This document shows, in pieces, positions 8,667 through 16,734 of a stretch of 64,000 bases of DNA (position 1 is the first letter of the stretch; each line of letters opens with the position of its first letter). A program made the translations under genes and the position numbers. The stretch comes from an uncultured Bacteroidales bacterium (GTDB lineage: Bacteria > Bacteroidota > Bacteroidia > Bacteroidales > Paludibacteraceae): NCBI GenBank assembly GCA_902762355.1, contig CACWNR010000013.1, positions 1 through 64,000 on the forward strand, read 5' to 3'. The notes beneath the pieces are model-generated. The model did no database searches. It was not told where the DNA came from and was given only the letters and a program-made list of their open reading frames with translations.

Positions 8667-8698
8667 TTTGCATAAATAAATTAATTATACTACTTTTG
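8667..8698 (+). promoter_or_regulatory. promoter of topA
   Basis: TTTGCATAA (from 8667) and TACTTTTG (8691-8698), 23 bases from TTGC to TA. The leader to the topA ATG at 8738 is about 35 bases. Confidence 0.75.
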
Positions 8699-8737
8699 CA
8701 GCCGTTTTTGGAGATCACTCCTTATTTATATACGAGT

Positions 8738-11053
8738 ATGAGCAAAAATTTGGTTATAGTTGAGTCCCCGCACAAAGCGGACACCATCGGGAAGTTTCTC
8801 GGCAGTGATTACCACGTGCTTAGTAGCCAAGGTCACGTACGCGATATCGAACCTATCGGAAAGAACTCGCTGGGTATTGATTTTGAGAACGGTTATGCCC
8901 CTCATTATGCGATTGATGCCCATAAAGAGCATCTGATTGAGCAGCTGCAGCGCGAGGCCAAGAAAGCCGATACCGTTTGGTTGGCTTCCGATGAAGACCG
9001 CGAGGGAGAAGCGATCGCATGGCACCTGAAAGAGGTATTGGGTCTGGATAAGAAAGATACGAAGCGTATCGTCTTTCATGAGATCACCAAGCCGGCTATC
9101 TTAGAGGCTATCGAGCATCCGCGCGATATCGATTATAATCTGGTGAATGCCCAACAGGCGCGCCGTGTGCTCGACCGCATCGTGGGATTCGAGTTATCTC
9201 CGGTGCTTTGGAAGAAAGTGACGACAGGTCTGTCGGCCGGTCGTGTACAGAGTGTAGCTGTTCGTCTGATTGTAGAGAAAGAGCGCGAGATAGAAAGTTT
9301 CCGTGCATCGTCCTCCTATCGCATTTTTGCCGATTTCATCGGAATAAATCCGGGTGATGCCTCGGTGCTCAAGTGCGAACTGAACCATCGTTTTTCGCAT
9401 AAGAAAGATGCGATTGAGTTCTTGGAGAGTCTCAACACGGCTCAGTTCATCGTACGCGATGTACAGCGTAAGCCGGTGAAGCATATGCCGGCGCCGCCGT
9501 TCACCACGTCATCGCTCCAACAGGAAGCCGCACGTAAGCTCAAGTTCACCGTGTCCAAGACGATGCGTCTGGCGCAGTCCTTGTACGAGAGCGGAAAGAT
9601 CACGTATATGCGTACGGACTCCGTTAACCTCTCTACCCTCGCCTTGGCGACTTCGAAGGATGTCATCACCGAGCAGTACGGTAAGGAGTACGTGCACACC
9701 CGTCAGTTCCACACCAAAGCCAAGGGTGCACAGGAAGCGCACGAAGCCATCCGTCCGACGTATATGAGTACGCTCAGTGCAGGTGTTAACAAAGACGAGC
9801 AACGCTTGTATGAGTTAATCTGGAAGCGTACGATCGCTTCGCAGATGTCGGAGGCAGAGAGCGAGAAAACGACCATTGAGGTGTCCGTTCACGGCTCGAA
9901 GTATGCGTTTGTGGCTACGGGTGAGGTGATCCTCTTTGACGGTTTCACCCGCGTGTATGTTCAATCGACGGATGAGGAAGCGGAAGAGCGCCGTATATTG
10001 CCGGCTATGTCGCAACGCGAGCGCCTGAAGTTAGTGAACGCCGAGGCCATTCAGACCTACGCCAAACCGCCTTTCCGCTATAATGATGCGACGCTTGTCA
10101 AACGGATGGAGGAACTCGGTATCGGTCGTCCTTCCACCTACGCTACTATCATCGAGACGATTCAGAAAGTGAAGTACGTAGAGAAAGGCTCGGTAGCCGG
10201 ACAGAAACGCGATATCGCCGTGCTGAGTCTCAAGAACGGGATGGTTCAAGAGAAACAGAAGAGCGAGTTATACGGCGCAGAGAGTCAGCGCTTCATGCCG
10301 ACGGATCTCGGACGCATGACCAATGATTTTCTGGTGGCGCATTTTCCGGAGATCCTCAGTTATGACTTCACGGCGCACGAGGAAGAACAGTTCGATAAGA
10401 TCGCTGTCGGTCGTGCCGATTGGACGAAGACGGTAGATGCGTTCTATAAGACCTTCAAACCCTTACTTTCTTCGATTCCATCGGGAAAAGTAGAAGGTCG
10501 CTTACTGGGTCAAGACCCGGCTACGGGACTACCCGTGATTGCCAAGATCAGCAAGATCGGTCCGTGCGTACAGTTAGGGGATGCCGTCCATGACAAGCCT
10601 AAGTTCGCCAGCCTCAAGAAAGGCCAGTCGATCTACTCGATCACGCTGAACGAAGCACTTGATCTGTTCAAGAACTCATTGCCTATTTCTCTCGGTGAAT
10701 ACGAAGGAAAAGAGGTAGTTATCGGCGAAGGTAAGTACGGCCCGTACGTGCATTATGATAAGCTCTTCATCTCCATCCCGCGCGGCAAAGACCCGCTGAC
10801 GATGAAGATGGACGATGCGATCGCTTTGATCAACGAGAAACAGCAGAGTGCTACTCCGATACATGAGTGGGGCAACATACAGGTACTGCGCAGTAAGTTC
10901 GGCGCGTACATCCACACGCCGGAAGGCAATTATCGCTTGCCGAAGAGTACGAACGCAGAGGCATTGACGGAGGCCGAAGTGAAGCAAATCATGGCACAAT
11001 CGGAGCCTTTAAAGCCCGGAAAACGCACTTTTAAGCGAAAAAGTGCAAAATAA
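8738..11053 (+). CDS. topA: DNA topoisomerase I
   Basis: Type IA topoisomerase that relaxes negative supercoils. The start at 8738 gives MSKNLVIVESPHKADTIG, the normal Toprim beginning; an upstream in-frame ATG at 8639 lies before the promoter and is excluded. The 771-residue product has the Toprim acidic motif (SDEDREGEAIAWHL) and the active-site tyrosine in GKITYMRTDS. The C-terminal part has two glycine-rich repeats (GPCVQLGD and GPYVHYDK) instead of Cys4 zinc fingers, as in other Bacteroidota. It is followed by tRNA-Pro, which has its own promoter. Confidence 0.97.
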   Translation: MSKNLVIVESPHKADTIGKFLGSDYHVLSSQGHVRDIEPIGKNSLGIDFENGYAPHYAIDAHKEHLIEQLQREAKKADTVWLASDEDREGEAIAWHLKEVLGLDKKDTKRIVFHEITKPAILEAIEHPRDIDYNLVNAQQARRVLDRIVGFELSPVLWKKVTTGLSAGRVQSVAVRLIVEKEREIESFRASSSYRIFADFIGINPGDASVLKCELNHRFSHKKDAIEFLESLNTAQFIVRDVQRKPVKHMPAPPFTTSSLQQEAARKLKFTVSKTMRLAQSLYESGKITYMRTDSVNLSTLALATSKDVITEQYGKEYVHTRQFHTKAKGAQEAHEAIRPTYMSTLSAGVNKDEQRLYELIWKRTIASQMSEAESEKTTIEVSVHGSKYAFVATGEVILFDGFTRVYVQSTDEEAEERRILPAMSQRERLKLVNAEAIQTYAKPPFRYNDATLVKRMEELGIGRPSTYATIIETIQKVKYVEKGSVAGQKRDIAVLSLKNGMVQEKQKSELYGAESQRFMPTDLGRMTNDFLVAHFPEILSYDFTAHEEEQFDKIAVGRADWTKTVDAFYKTFKPLLSSIPSGKVEGRLLGQDPATGLPVIAKISKIGPCVQLGDAVHDKPKFASLKKGQSIYSITLNEALDLFKNSLPISLGEYEGKEVVIGEGKYGPYVHYDKLFISIPRGKDPLTMKMDDAIALINEKQQSATPIHEWGNIQVLRSKFGAYIHTPEGNYRLPKSTNAEALTEAEVKQIMAQSEPLKPGKRTFKRKSAK

Positions 11054-11064
11054 TTGCAGAAAAA

Positions 11065-11096
11065 TTTGCACAATTCAAAAAAAAGCAGTACTTTTG
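11065..11096 (+). promoter_or_regulatory. promoter of tRNA-Pro
   Basis: TTTGCACAAT from 11065 and TACTTTTG at 11089-11096, with 23 bases between TTGC and TA. It overlaps the tail region just after the topA stop codon. Confidence 0.7.
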
Positions 11097-11172
11097 CAGC
11101 CGCTTTTGAAAGAAAGCGTGTAGAGCGAGAAAATTTTGCCTCGGCAAAATAATCGAGAAATGCTCTGCATTT

Positions 11173-11245
11173 CGAGAAGTAGCGCAGTTGGTAGCGCACT
11201 ACGTTCGGGACGTAGGGGTCGGGTGTTCGAGTCACCTCTTCTCGA
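11173..11245 (+). tRNA. tRNA-Pro (anticodon CGG)
   Basis: A complete cloverleaf of 73 bases. The acceptor stem CGAGAAG pairs perfectly with CTTCTCG (11238-11244), followed by discriminator A. The D arm is GCGC-AGTTGGTA-GCGC, and the anticodon arm CTACG-TTCGGGA-CGTAG places CGG at positions 34-36. The T arm has the canonical TTCGAGT loop. The 3' CCA is not encoded. A rho-independent terminator follows two bases later. Confidence 0.95.
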
Positions 11246-11246
11246 C

Positions 11247-11276
11247 AAAAAGGATGGTCTTTCGGCCATCCTTTTT
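11247..11276. terminator. rho-independent terminator after tRNA-Pro
   Basis: An 11-bp stem, AAAAAGGATGG pairing with CCATCCTTTTT, around an eight-base loop with a T-run at the end. The A-run on the other side lets it also stop minus-strand transcription from the CoA-transferase operon ending at 11316. Confidence 0.9.
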
Positions 11277-11315
11277 GAGTTATATACGTCTTGTCGACAA
11301 GAAGCGACTCGAACG

Positions 11316-12812
11316 TCACCTCTTATAGTTTTCCCACTTCGTATTCCGCATGTCACCGGACTTGAGGAACTCCTCGTGCATAGCGAAAGCGCATGAGAGT
11401 TCGTGCTGGGTCTGTCCATGACGCGCGATCTTAAGGTAGTCACGCAGCATCTGGCGGTACTCCGGAGCGACGCAGTTGTTAATGATCTCTTCGGCACGCT
11501 GACGCGGACTCTTGCCACGCAGATCAGCTACACCTTGTTCGGTCACCAGCACTTTGACACTGTGCTCGGAGTGATCGAGGTGGGTCACCATCGGCACGAT
11601 GGACGAGATAGCGCCGTTCTTGGCCGTGGAGGCGGTGGTGAAGATAGAGAGGTAGGAGTTGCGGGCGAAATCGCCGGAACCGCCGATACCGTTCATCATC
11701 TTGACGCCGCATACATGGGTCGAGTTGACGTTACCGTATATATCTGCCTCGAGGGCTGTGTTGATCGCGATGATACCCAGACGGCGTGCTATCTCGGGGC
11801 TGTTCGAGGTCTCCTGCGGACGGAGCAAGAGCTTGTCGCGGTAGAAATCGAGGTCAGCGAGTACTTCGGCCATCTTGGACTCGACGAGCCTCAGCGAGCA
11901 ACCCGAAGCGAACTTACAATGTCCGGCTTTGATGAGATCGACTACGGAGTCTTGGATAACTTCGGAGTACATCTCAAACGGCGGGATATTGGGGTTCTTG
12001 CCGAGTTCACCGAGCACGGCGTTAGCCACGTTACCTACTCCACTCTGGATGGGCAGGAAAGAAGCCGGGATACGTCCCGCTTTCATCTCTGCCTCGAGGA
12101 AAGCCGCTACATTAGCACCGATCTTAGCCGTCGTCTCATCCACCGGCGTGAAGGCCGGGATCTCGTTGGGACGGTTGGTCTTAACGACCGCAGCAATCTT
12201 CGCCGGATCGACCTTGATATGATCGGAACCGCAGCGATCGGAGGGCTTGTAGATAGGAATCTCGCGGCGTTGAGGCGGGTCGAGGGGCTCGTAGAGATCG
12301 TGCATGCCACGCATGGAAGCGGGGAACATCTCATTGAGCTCGACGATGATCTTATCCGCCATGCGGCAGATAGTCGGCATGATACCGATACCGGCAGCCG
12401 GCACGATGGTACCGTCTTCGCCTACATAGGAAGCCTCGATGATCGCCCATTTGGGCTTGGGAAGGAAGCCGTAACGGATGTCCTGCGGCATGTGGCTGAG
12501 GTGCATGTCGAAATAGTGGGTACCTTCGGCATTGATCTCCTCGCGCATCGACTTATTCGATTGATACGGGGTACGGAACTCTACAGCGTGCGCGCGTGCC
12601 AGCGCACCGTCACAGCTGTCGCCCATCGACGCACCGGTCTCGAGTCCTACGCGGAAGGGGATTCCCTGCTCATGCAGTTTCTCAGCACGTTGTGCGAGCG
12701 CAAAAGGAACCGCCTTGGGCACTCCGGTGGCGGTAAAACCACCCATGCCCAAGACGTCACCATGTTGTATCAATTCAGCCGCTTGTTCGGCTGTCATGAA
12801 AGGTAAAGCCAT
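11316..12812 (-). CDS. acetyl-CoA hydrolase/transferase (acetate:succinate CoA-transferase type)
   Basis: A 498-residue family I CoA-transferase of the Cat1/AarC/SCACT group. These enzymes move CoA between acetyl-CoA and succinate, or hydrolyse acetyl-CoA; in fermenting Bacteroidales they release acetate and recycle succinyl-CoA. Visible features are the N-terminal GMGGFTATGVPKAVP, the SGVGNVANAVLG segment before the active-site glutamate in MYSEVIQDSVVDL, and the conserved GGSGDFARNS and EQGVADLRGKSPR stretches. Length is normal. It is the last gene of a four-gene operon, 22 bases after fructose-bisphosphate aldolase, so glycolysis and acetate formation appear co-regulated here. Confidence 0.92.
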   Translation of the reverse strand: MALPFMTAEQAAELIQHGDVLGMGGFTATGVPKAVPFALAQRAEKLHEQGIPFRVGLETGASMGDSCDGALARAHAVEFRTPYQSNKSMREEINAEGTHYFDMHLSHMPQDIRYGFLPKPKWAIIEASYVGEDGTIVPAAGIGIMPTICRMADKIIVELNEMFPASMRGMHDLYEPLDPPQRREIPIYKPSDRCGSDHIKVDPAKIAAVVKTNRPNEIPAFTPVDETTAKIGANVAAFLEAEMKAGRIPASFLPIQSGVGNVANAVLGELGKNPNIPPFEMYSEVIQDSVVDLIKAGHCKFASGCSLRLVESKMAEVLADLDFYRDKLLLRPQETSNSPEIARRLGIIAINTALEADIYGNVNSTHVCGVKMMNGIGGSGDFARNSYLSIFTTASTAKNGAISSIVPMVTHLDHSEHSVKVLVTEQGVADLRGKSPRQRAEEIINNCVAPEYRQMLRDYLKIARHGQTQHELSCAFAMHEEFLKSGDMRNTKWENYKR

Positions 12813-12834
12813 TGTTGTCTGCCTTTAGATGACC

Positions 12835-13836
12835 TTACTCTGCTTTGCCGTCGGAACCCAGCACGTCGATGATCTTGTGCTTGTAGAGCTCCTCCATGAA
12901 GTCGCGTGCTACGCCGCAGTATTTACGCGGATCGAACTCACCCGGTTTCTCGGTGAGGACTTTACGTACAGCAGCAGTGAAAGCCAGACGGCTGTCGGAG
13001 TCAATATTGATCTTGCAGACAGCGCTCTTGGCAGCCTTACGGAGTTGCTCCTCCGGAATACCGATGGCATCAGGCAGCTTGCCGCCGAGCGAGTTGATCA
13101 TGTCTACATACTCCTGCGGAACGGAAGACGAACCGTGCAGTACAATCGGGAAGCCCGGGAGTTGCTCCATCACAGCGTCGAGAACGTCGAATGCCAAGGG
13201 GGGCGGAACGAGTTTACCGGTCTTCGGGTCACGGGTGCACTGCTCCGGTGTGAACTTGTATGCACCATGGCTGGTACCGATGGAGATAGCGAGGGAGTCG
13301 CAGCCCGTACGGGTAGCGAAATCAACTACCTCTTCCGGCTTGGTATAGTGGCTGACTGCAGACGAAACCTCGTCCTCTACACCTGCCAATACACCGAGTT
13401 CCGCCTCAACAGTAACATCGTACTGGTGAGCGTACTCAACGACTTTCTTGGTGAGGGCGATATTCTCTTCGTACGGAAGGGACGAAGCATCGATCATGAC
13501 GCTCGAGAAACCGAAGTCCACGCAGCTCTTGCAGAGCTCGAAGCTATCACCGTGGTCGAGGTGCAGCACGATCTGCGGATGCTCCCAACCGAGCTCTTTA
13601 GCGTACTCTACAGCGCCCTGAGCCATATAACGAAGCAGGGTCTGGTTAGCGTAGTTACGTGCACCTTTCGATACCTGGAGGATTACCGGGCTCTTGGTCT
13701 CAGCAGCTGCTTTGATGATTGCCTGGAGTTGCTCCATGTTGTTGAAGTTAAATGCCGGGATAGCATAGCCACCCTTGATAGCCTTTGCAAACATCTCACG
13801 GGTGTTAACAAGGCCTAATTCTTTGTAAGATACCAT
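12835..13836 (-). CDS. fba: class II fructose-bisphosphate aldolase
   Basis: Zinc-dependent aldolase that splits fructose 1,6-bisphosphate into dihydroxyacetone phosphate and glyceraldehyde 3-phosphate. The ATG at 13836 gives MVSYKELGLVNTREMF, the standard start of the 333-residue form common in Bacteroidota; an upstream in-frame ATG falls within the preceding gene's end and repeat. Metal-binding motifs are clear: VLHLDHGD, EAELGVLAG, SHGAYKF and VLHGSSS. It follows two fucose-isomerase-like genes and precedes a CoA-transferase on the same strand. Confidence 0.95.
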   Translation of the reverse strand: MVSYKELGLVNTREMFAKAIKGGYAIPAFNFNNMEQLQAIIKAAAETKSPVILQVSKGARNYANQTLLRYMAQGAVEYAKELGWEHPQIVLHLDHGDSFELCKSCVDFGFSSVMIDASSLPYEENIALTKKVVEYAHQYDVTVEAELGVLAGVEDEVSSAVSHYTKPEEVVDFATRTGCDSLAISIGTSHGAYKFTPEQCTRDPKTGKLVPPPLAFDVLDAVMEQLPGFPIVLHGSSSVPQEYVDMINSLGGKLPDAIGIPEEQLRKAAKSAVCKINIDSDSRLAFTAAVRKVLTEKPGEFDPRKYCGVARDFMEELYKHKIIDVLGSDGKAE

Positions 13837-13854
13837 AATAAAATAGATTTTATA

Positions 13855-13882
13855 TTTGTGATTTGTGATTGTTGATTTATTT
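13855..13882. repeat. heptamer tandem repeat between isomerase-like gene and fba
   Basis: Four 7-base units on the plus strand: TTTGTGA twice, then TTGTTGA and TTTATTT. The last unit contains the stop codon (13879-13877) of the isomerase-like gene on the minus strand. Confidence 0.7.
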
Positions 13883-14965
13883 TCTAAATTCCTCGGCATG
13901 ATGACCACGGATGAGAATGTGGTGGTTATGGATCGGAGCGGTCAGGAAATACTGACTTACCAGCGGGTTCGCTTTGATCCACACCTGCGTACGGCAGAGG
14001 TTCTGCTCGAACTGACACCGCTCGAGTTCTACATCGACCGCTAAGAGGCGCTTCATGTCACCGCTCATCTTGACGAGCGTGTAGTCGCCGGTCGGCAGGT
14101 CACCATGGATGGCTACACCGATACCCGACTCGAAGTGGGTGGTGAACTCATGCTTCTCGGTCATCTTGAGCGGCAACGTACAATGTGCAAAGAGCATCTC
14201 GCCGTTGGCTTGGATACGTGCGGGGTTGACCTGGAAGCACGGTTCGCCGGTGATCTTCTTGCAGAGCATCATCGTGAGCAGCGTCGGTATATCGCCTTCG
14301 CAGGAAGCCGGGATACCCTCGTCATTCAGTTTGCTCAGCGCAATACAACCGGTGTTCTTAACGGTGGTAAGCAGATCGAAGCAACGGAGCGTGATACCTT
14401 GGAGGTTATTCTTGACCACGATTTCTTTGAGTCGCTGGTAGATCGCCTCTGCGCCCGGCATACCCGGGTGCACGATACCGATCGACTTGACTTCCTCGAT
14501 GTCGATATCCACCAGTTCGATATTCATGCGGCGGAGTACCTCTTTGTAGTCCACGGCGGAAGAGATAAGCCAATCGGAAGGTTTGCCTACCACACCGAGG
14601 CGGAGCGGCTGGGAATGATGCAAGAGTGCCTCTGTCGGAGCAGCTGTCAACGCAGCGGTCTCTACCACTTCGGGTATCTCTGTATCCTCGGCGGACATCA
14701 TCACTTTGCCTACACCGTTATGCTGACGGATATAGCTCAGGATCTCCAGCGAAGCAGCCAGCGAGTTGCTCTGTCCGCTAACCATCAGATAAACGGGTTT
14801 ATGCAGATCAATCAGGCCGTCTTCTACCAGATGAACGAATTTGGCCTCCGTACCACCGGTCAGGACAGCCACTACTTGATGGGACGTAAGAAAAGCCGGA
14901 TCCAGCTCAAACGGCAGATCCAGTTTTTCTTTATGCATCTCAGATGATAAGATATTCAGTAGCAT
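13877..14965 (-). CDS. L-fucose/arabinose isomerase-like protein, copy B
   Basis: A 362-residue cytosolic protein, a tandem paralogue of the gene at 14967-16055; both products have exactly the same length and align end to end. The second half holds the features of the FucI/AraA fold: GITLRCFDLL, then KLNDEGIPASCEGDIPTLLTMM with two acidic residues that could bind metal, FAHCTLPLKM, and a C-terminal NHHILIRGHH His cluster. It may isomerise an aldose/ketose or a phosphorylated sugar, but the substrate is unknown. It starts one base after copy A ends and is followed by fba, which suggests that the ketose product feeds aldol cleavage. That is inference from gene order. Confidence 0.7.
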   Translation of the reverse strand: MLLNILSSEMHKEKLDLPFELDPAFLTSHQVVAVLTGGTEAKFVHLVEDGLIDLHKPVYLMVSGQSNSLAASLEILSYIRQHNGVGKVMMSAEDTEIPEVVETAALTAAPTEALLHHSQPLRLGVVGKPSDWLISSAVDYKEVLRRMNIELVDIDIEEVKSIGIVHPGMPGAEAIYQRLKEIVVKNNLQGITLRCFDLLTTVKNTGCIALSKLNDEGIPASCEGDIPTLLTMMLCKKITGEPCFQVNPARIQANGEMLFAHCTLPLKMTEKHEFTTHFESGIGVAIHGDLPTGDYTLVKMSGDMKRLLAVDVELERCQFEQNLCRTQVWIKANPLVSQYFLTAPIHNHHILIRGHHAEEFRK

Positions 14966-14966
14966 G

Positions 14967-16055
14967 TTATGCCCTCCAGAATTTAGCAGCGTGATGGCCC
15001 TTGATGAGTATATGGTGGTTCGAGAGCGGCGAGGTCAGCAGGTATTGGCTGACGATCGGGGTCGATTGGATCCAAACCTGCGTACGGCAGAGGTTCTGCT
15101 CGTACTGGCAACCCGTTACGGTGACGTTCACTGCCAAGAGGCGCTTGAGGTCATTGCTCAGCTTGACGAGCGTGTATTCACCCGGAGCCACTTCACCGTG
15201 GATAGCCACACCGATGCCCGACTCGAAATGATTGGTGAACTCATGCTTCTCGGTCATCTTAAGGGCAATCGTACATTTAGCGAGCAGGATCTTACCTTCC
15301 GCAGTGATACGTGCGGGGTTCGCCATCCAACCCGGTTCGCCCGTCAGACGCTTGCAGGCCATGAGGGTCAGCAGCACAGGAATATCGCTTTCGCAACCGG
15401 CAGGGATGCCTTCGTCATTGAGTTTGGAAACAGCCAGACAGCCGGTGTTCTTGCAAACCTTGAATAACTCGAAGCAACGGAGGGTGATACCGTCCAGTTT
15501 GTACTTATCGATGATCACTTTGAGGCGGATATAGATATCCTCTGCGCCCTTCATACCCGGATCAACCTCACCTAAGGAAGCCAGTTCATCAAAGGGGATA
15601 TCCACCAGTTCGGAGTTCGTTTTCTCCAGGATCTCTTTGTAGTTCACCTGCGAAGCGATGAGCCAATCGGAAGGTTTGCCGATCACACCGAGGCGCACTT
15701 TCTTATCACTCCTCAGCACTTTCTCCAGCGGCGTGCGGGTGAGCGACTCGGTCTCCGATACATCGGGGAAGATGATATCTTTCGCGTGCTGCATGATCTT
15801 TGCCATACCATTACGCTGACGGATGAAACTGAGGATCTCGAGGGCTGCAGGCAGGGAGTTACTATATTCACTCACCATCAGATAAACAGGACGCTTGAGA
15901 TCGATCTTTTTCGCTTTTACGAGATCTACAAACTGTGCCTCTGTACCTCCGGAAAGAACGGCTATCACTTGATTCTCTTCGATAAACGAATCAGACACCT
16001 TAAACGGCATGTCTGATACCTCCGTGTGGAGTTGTGAACATAGAACGTGTAACAT
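14967..16055 (-). CDS. L-fucose/arabinose isomerase-like protein, copy A
   Basis: First gene of the isomerase-isomerase-aldolase-CoA-transferase operon. The 362-residue product shares with copy B the GKPSDWLI segment near the middle, the LRCFELF and KLNDEGIPAGCESDIP motifs, KMTEKHEFTNHFESGIG and the C-terminal HHILIKGHH. Differences cluster in the N-terminal half (residues about 80-140), where the two copies have diverged, so they may form a hetero-oligomer or accept different sugars. Classical fucose isomerase is much longer, so this is a compact relative. A strong promoter lies 50 bases upstream. Confidence 0.7.
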   Translation of the reverse strand: MLHVLCSQLHTEVSDMPFKVSDSFIEENQVIAVLSGGTEAQFVDLVKAKKIDLKRPVYLMVSEYSNSLPAALEILSFIRQRNGMAKIMQHAKDIIFPDVSETESLTRTPLEKVLRSDKKVRLGVIGKPSDWLIASQVNYKEILEKTNSELVDIPFDELASLGEVDPGMKGAEDIYIRLKVIIDKYKLDGITLRCFELFKVCKNTGCLAVSKLNDEGIPAGCESDIPVLLTLMACKRLTGEPGWMANPARITAEGKILLAKCTIALKMTEKHEFTNHFESGIGVAIHGEVAPGEYTLVKLSNDLKRLLAVNVTVTGCQYEQNLCRTQVWIQSTPIVSQYLLTSPLSNHHILIKGHHAAKFWRA

Positions 16056-16106
16056 GGTTGTATTGTTTTTATGGTTATTTTATTGCATAGTTTTCAATTT
16101 CCGCTG

Positions 16107-16137
16107 CAAAATTAGCAAAAAAAAATGATATATGCAA
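16107..16137 (-). promoter_or_regulatory. promoter of the isomerase-like/fba/CoA-transferase operon
   Basis: Minus strand TTGCATATAT (16137-16128) and TAATTTTG (16114-16107), exactly 23 bases apart. Confidence 0.75.
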
Positions 16138-16163
16138 GCATATACCATTATTTTCCGTGATTT

Positions 16164-16679
16164 TTATTCTTTATGTACTCGAAAAGTGTAGTATTTCTGT
16201 CCGAGATAACTGATAACGACCGTGATGAGGGTGATGAGCATCTTGGACGGCGTGGGGTACCAACCGAAGGTCTCTACACAGAGCTTGAGGCCGAAATAGT
16301 TGATTGCCAGATTGAGGGCTACGATGAGTATATAGCGCGATAGTTGTTTCCAACCGTTGAGCCGCGAGGTAGTGAACGTGACATATTTCTGCAGCCAGAA
16401 ACCGGTTAAGAGCGTTATCGGAAAGACTATGCACAGCGTCGCGATGTGCGGCGTTAGGCATAAAGAGCCTACCCCCATCCCCTCCCTGAAGGGAAGGGTA
16501 AGATACACCAGATCGTGACCTATAACAAAGTTATAAATGAGGAAATAGAGTATCCAATCGAGCACGAGATTACCCCCTCCGCAGGCAGCGTACCGGAACA
16601 GTTGTTCCGACATCACAGGACGGAAAGGCGGATAGAAAAAATCGATGATTTTCGTAATTATCTGTGCTACTTTTCGCAT
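16164..16679 (-). CDS. GtrA-family membrane protein
   Basis: GtrA-like proteins are four-helix membrane proteins linked to transfer of lipid-linked sugars or to cell-surface polysaccharide synthesis. The ATG at 16679 gives MRKVAQIITKIIDFFYPPF, the usual start of Bacteroidales GtrA; longer in-frame starts lie upstream of the promoter (-7 at 16695-16688), so they are excluded. This leaves a leader of only a few bases, so the transcript may be nearly leaderless. Of the 171 residues, about ten (around PFREGMGVGS, in the loop between helices 1 and 2) derive from a palindromic GC-rich repeat at 16465-16500 inserted in frame. No glycosyltransferase gene is adjacent. Confidence 0.88.
   Translation of the reverse strand: MRKVAQIITKIIDFFYPPFRPVMSEQLFRYAACGGGNLVLDWILYFLIYNFVIGHDLVYLTLPFREGMGVGSLCLTPHIATLCIVFPITLLTGFWLQKYVTFTTSRLNGWKQLSRYILIVALNLAINYFGLKLCVETFGWYPTPSKMLITLITVVISYLGQKYYTFRVHKE
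16465..16500. repeat. G/C-rich palindromic repeat inside gtrA
   Basis: The run CCCCCATCCCCTCCCTGAAG followed by GGAAGGG forms an imperfect palindrome centred on CTGAAG. It differs in composition from the surrounding gene and codes for a loop segment. It has the look of a dispersed intergenic repeat that landed in frame. Confidence 0.5.
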
Positions 16680-16687
16680 ATCGGGTG

Positions 16688-16718
16688 CAAAGGTACTACA
16701 AAAATTGCATATACGCAA
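16688..16718 (-). promoter_or_regulatory. promoter of gtrA
   Basis: Minus strand TTGCGTATAT (from 16718) and TACCTTTG (16695-16688), 23 bases apart, about nine bases before the chosen ATG. Confidence 0.7.
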
Positions 16719-16734
16719 GTTTTTGAGCATTTTT

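Noticed and set aside
11403-12806. Open frame of 467 codons on the plus strand opposite the CoA-transferase gene
   Set aside because: It is the antisense shadow of a well-supported enzyme with all family motifs; its own translation has no domain and no promoter or ribosome site.
12829-13818. Open frame of 329 codons opposite the fructose-bisphosphate aldolase gene
   Set aside because: Antisense shadow of fba; the aldolase motifs on the minus strand are unmistakable.
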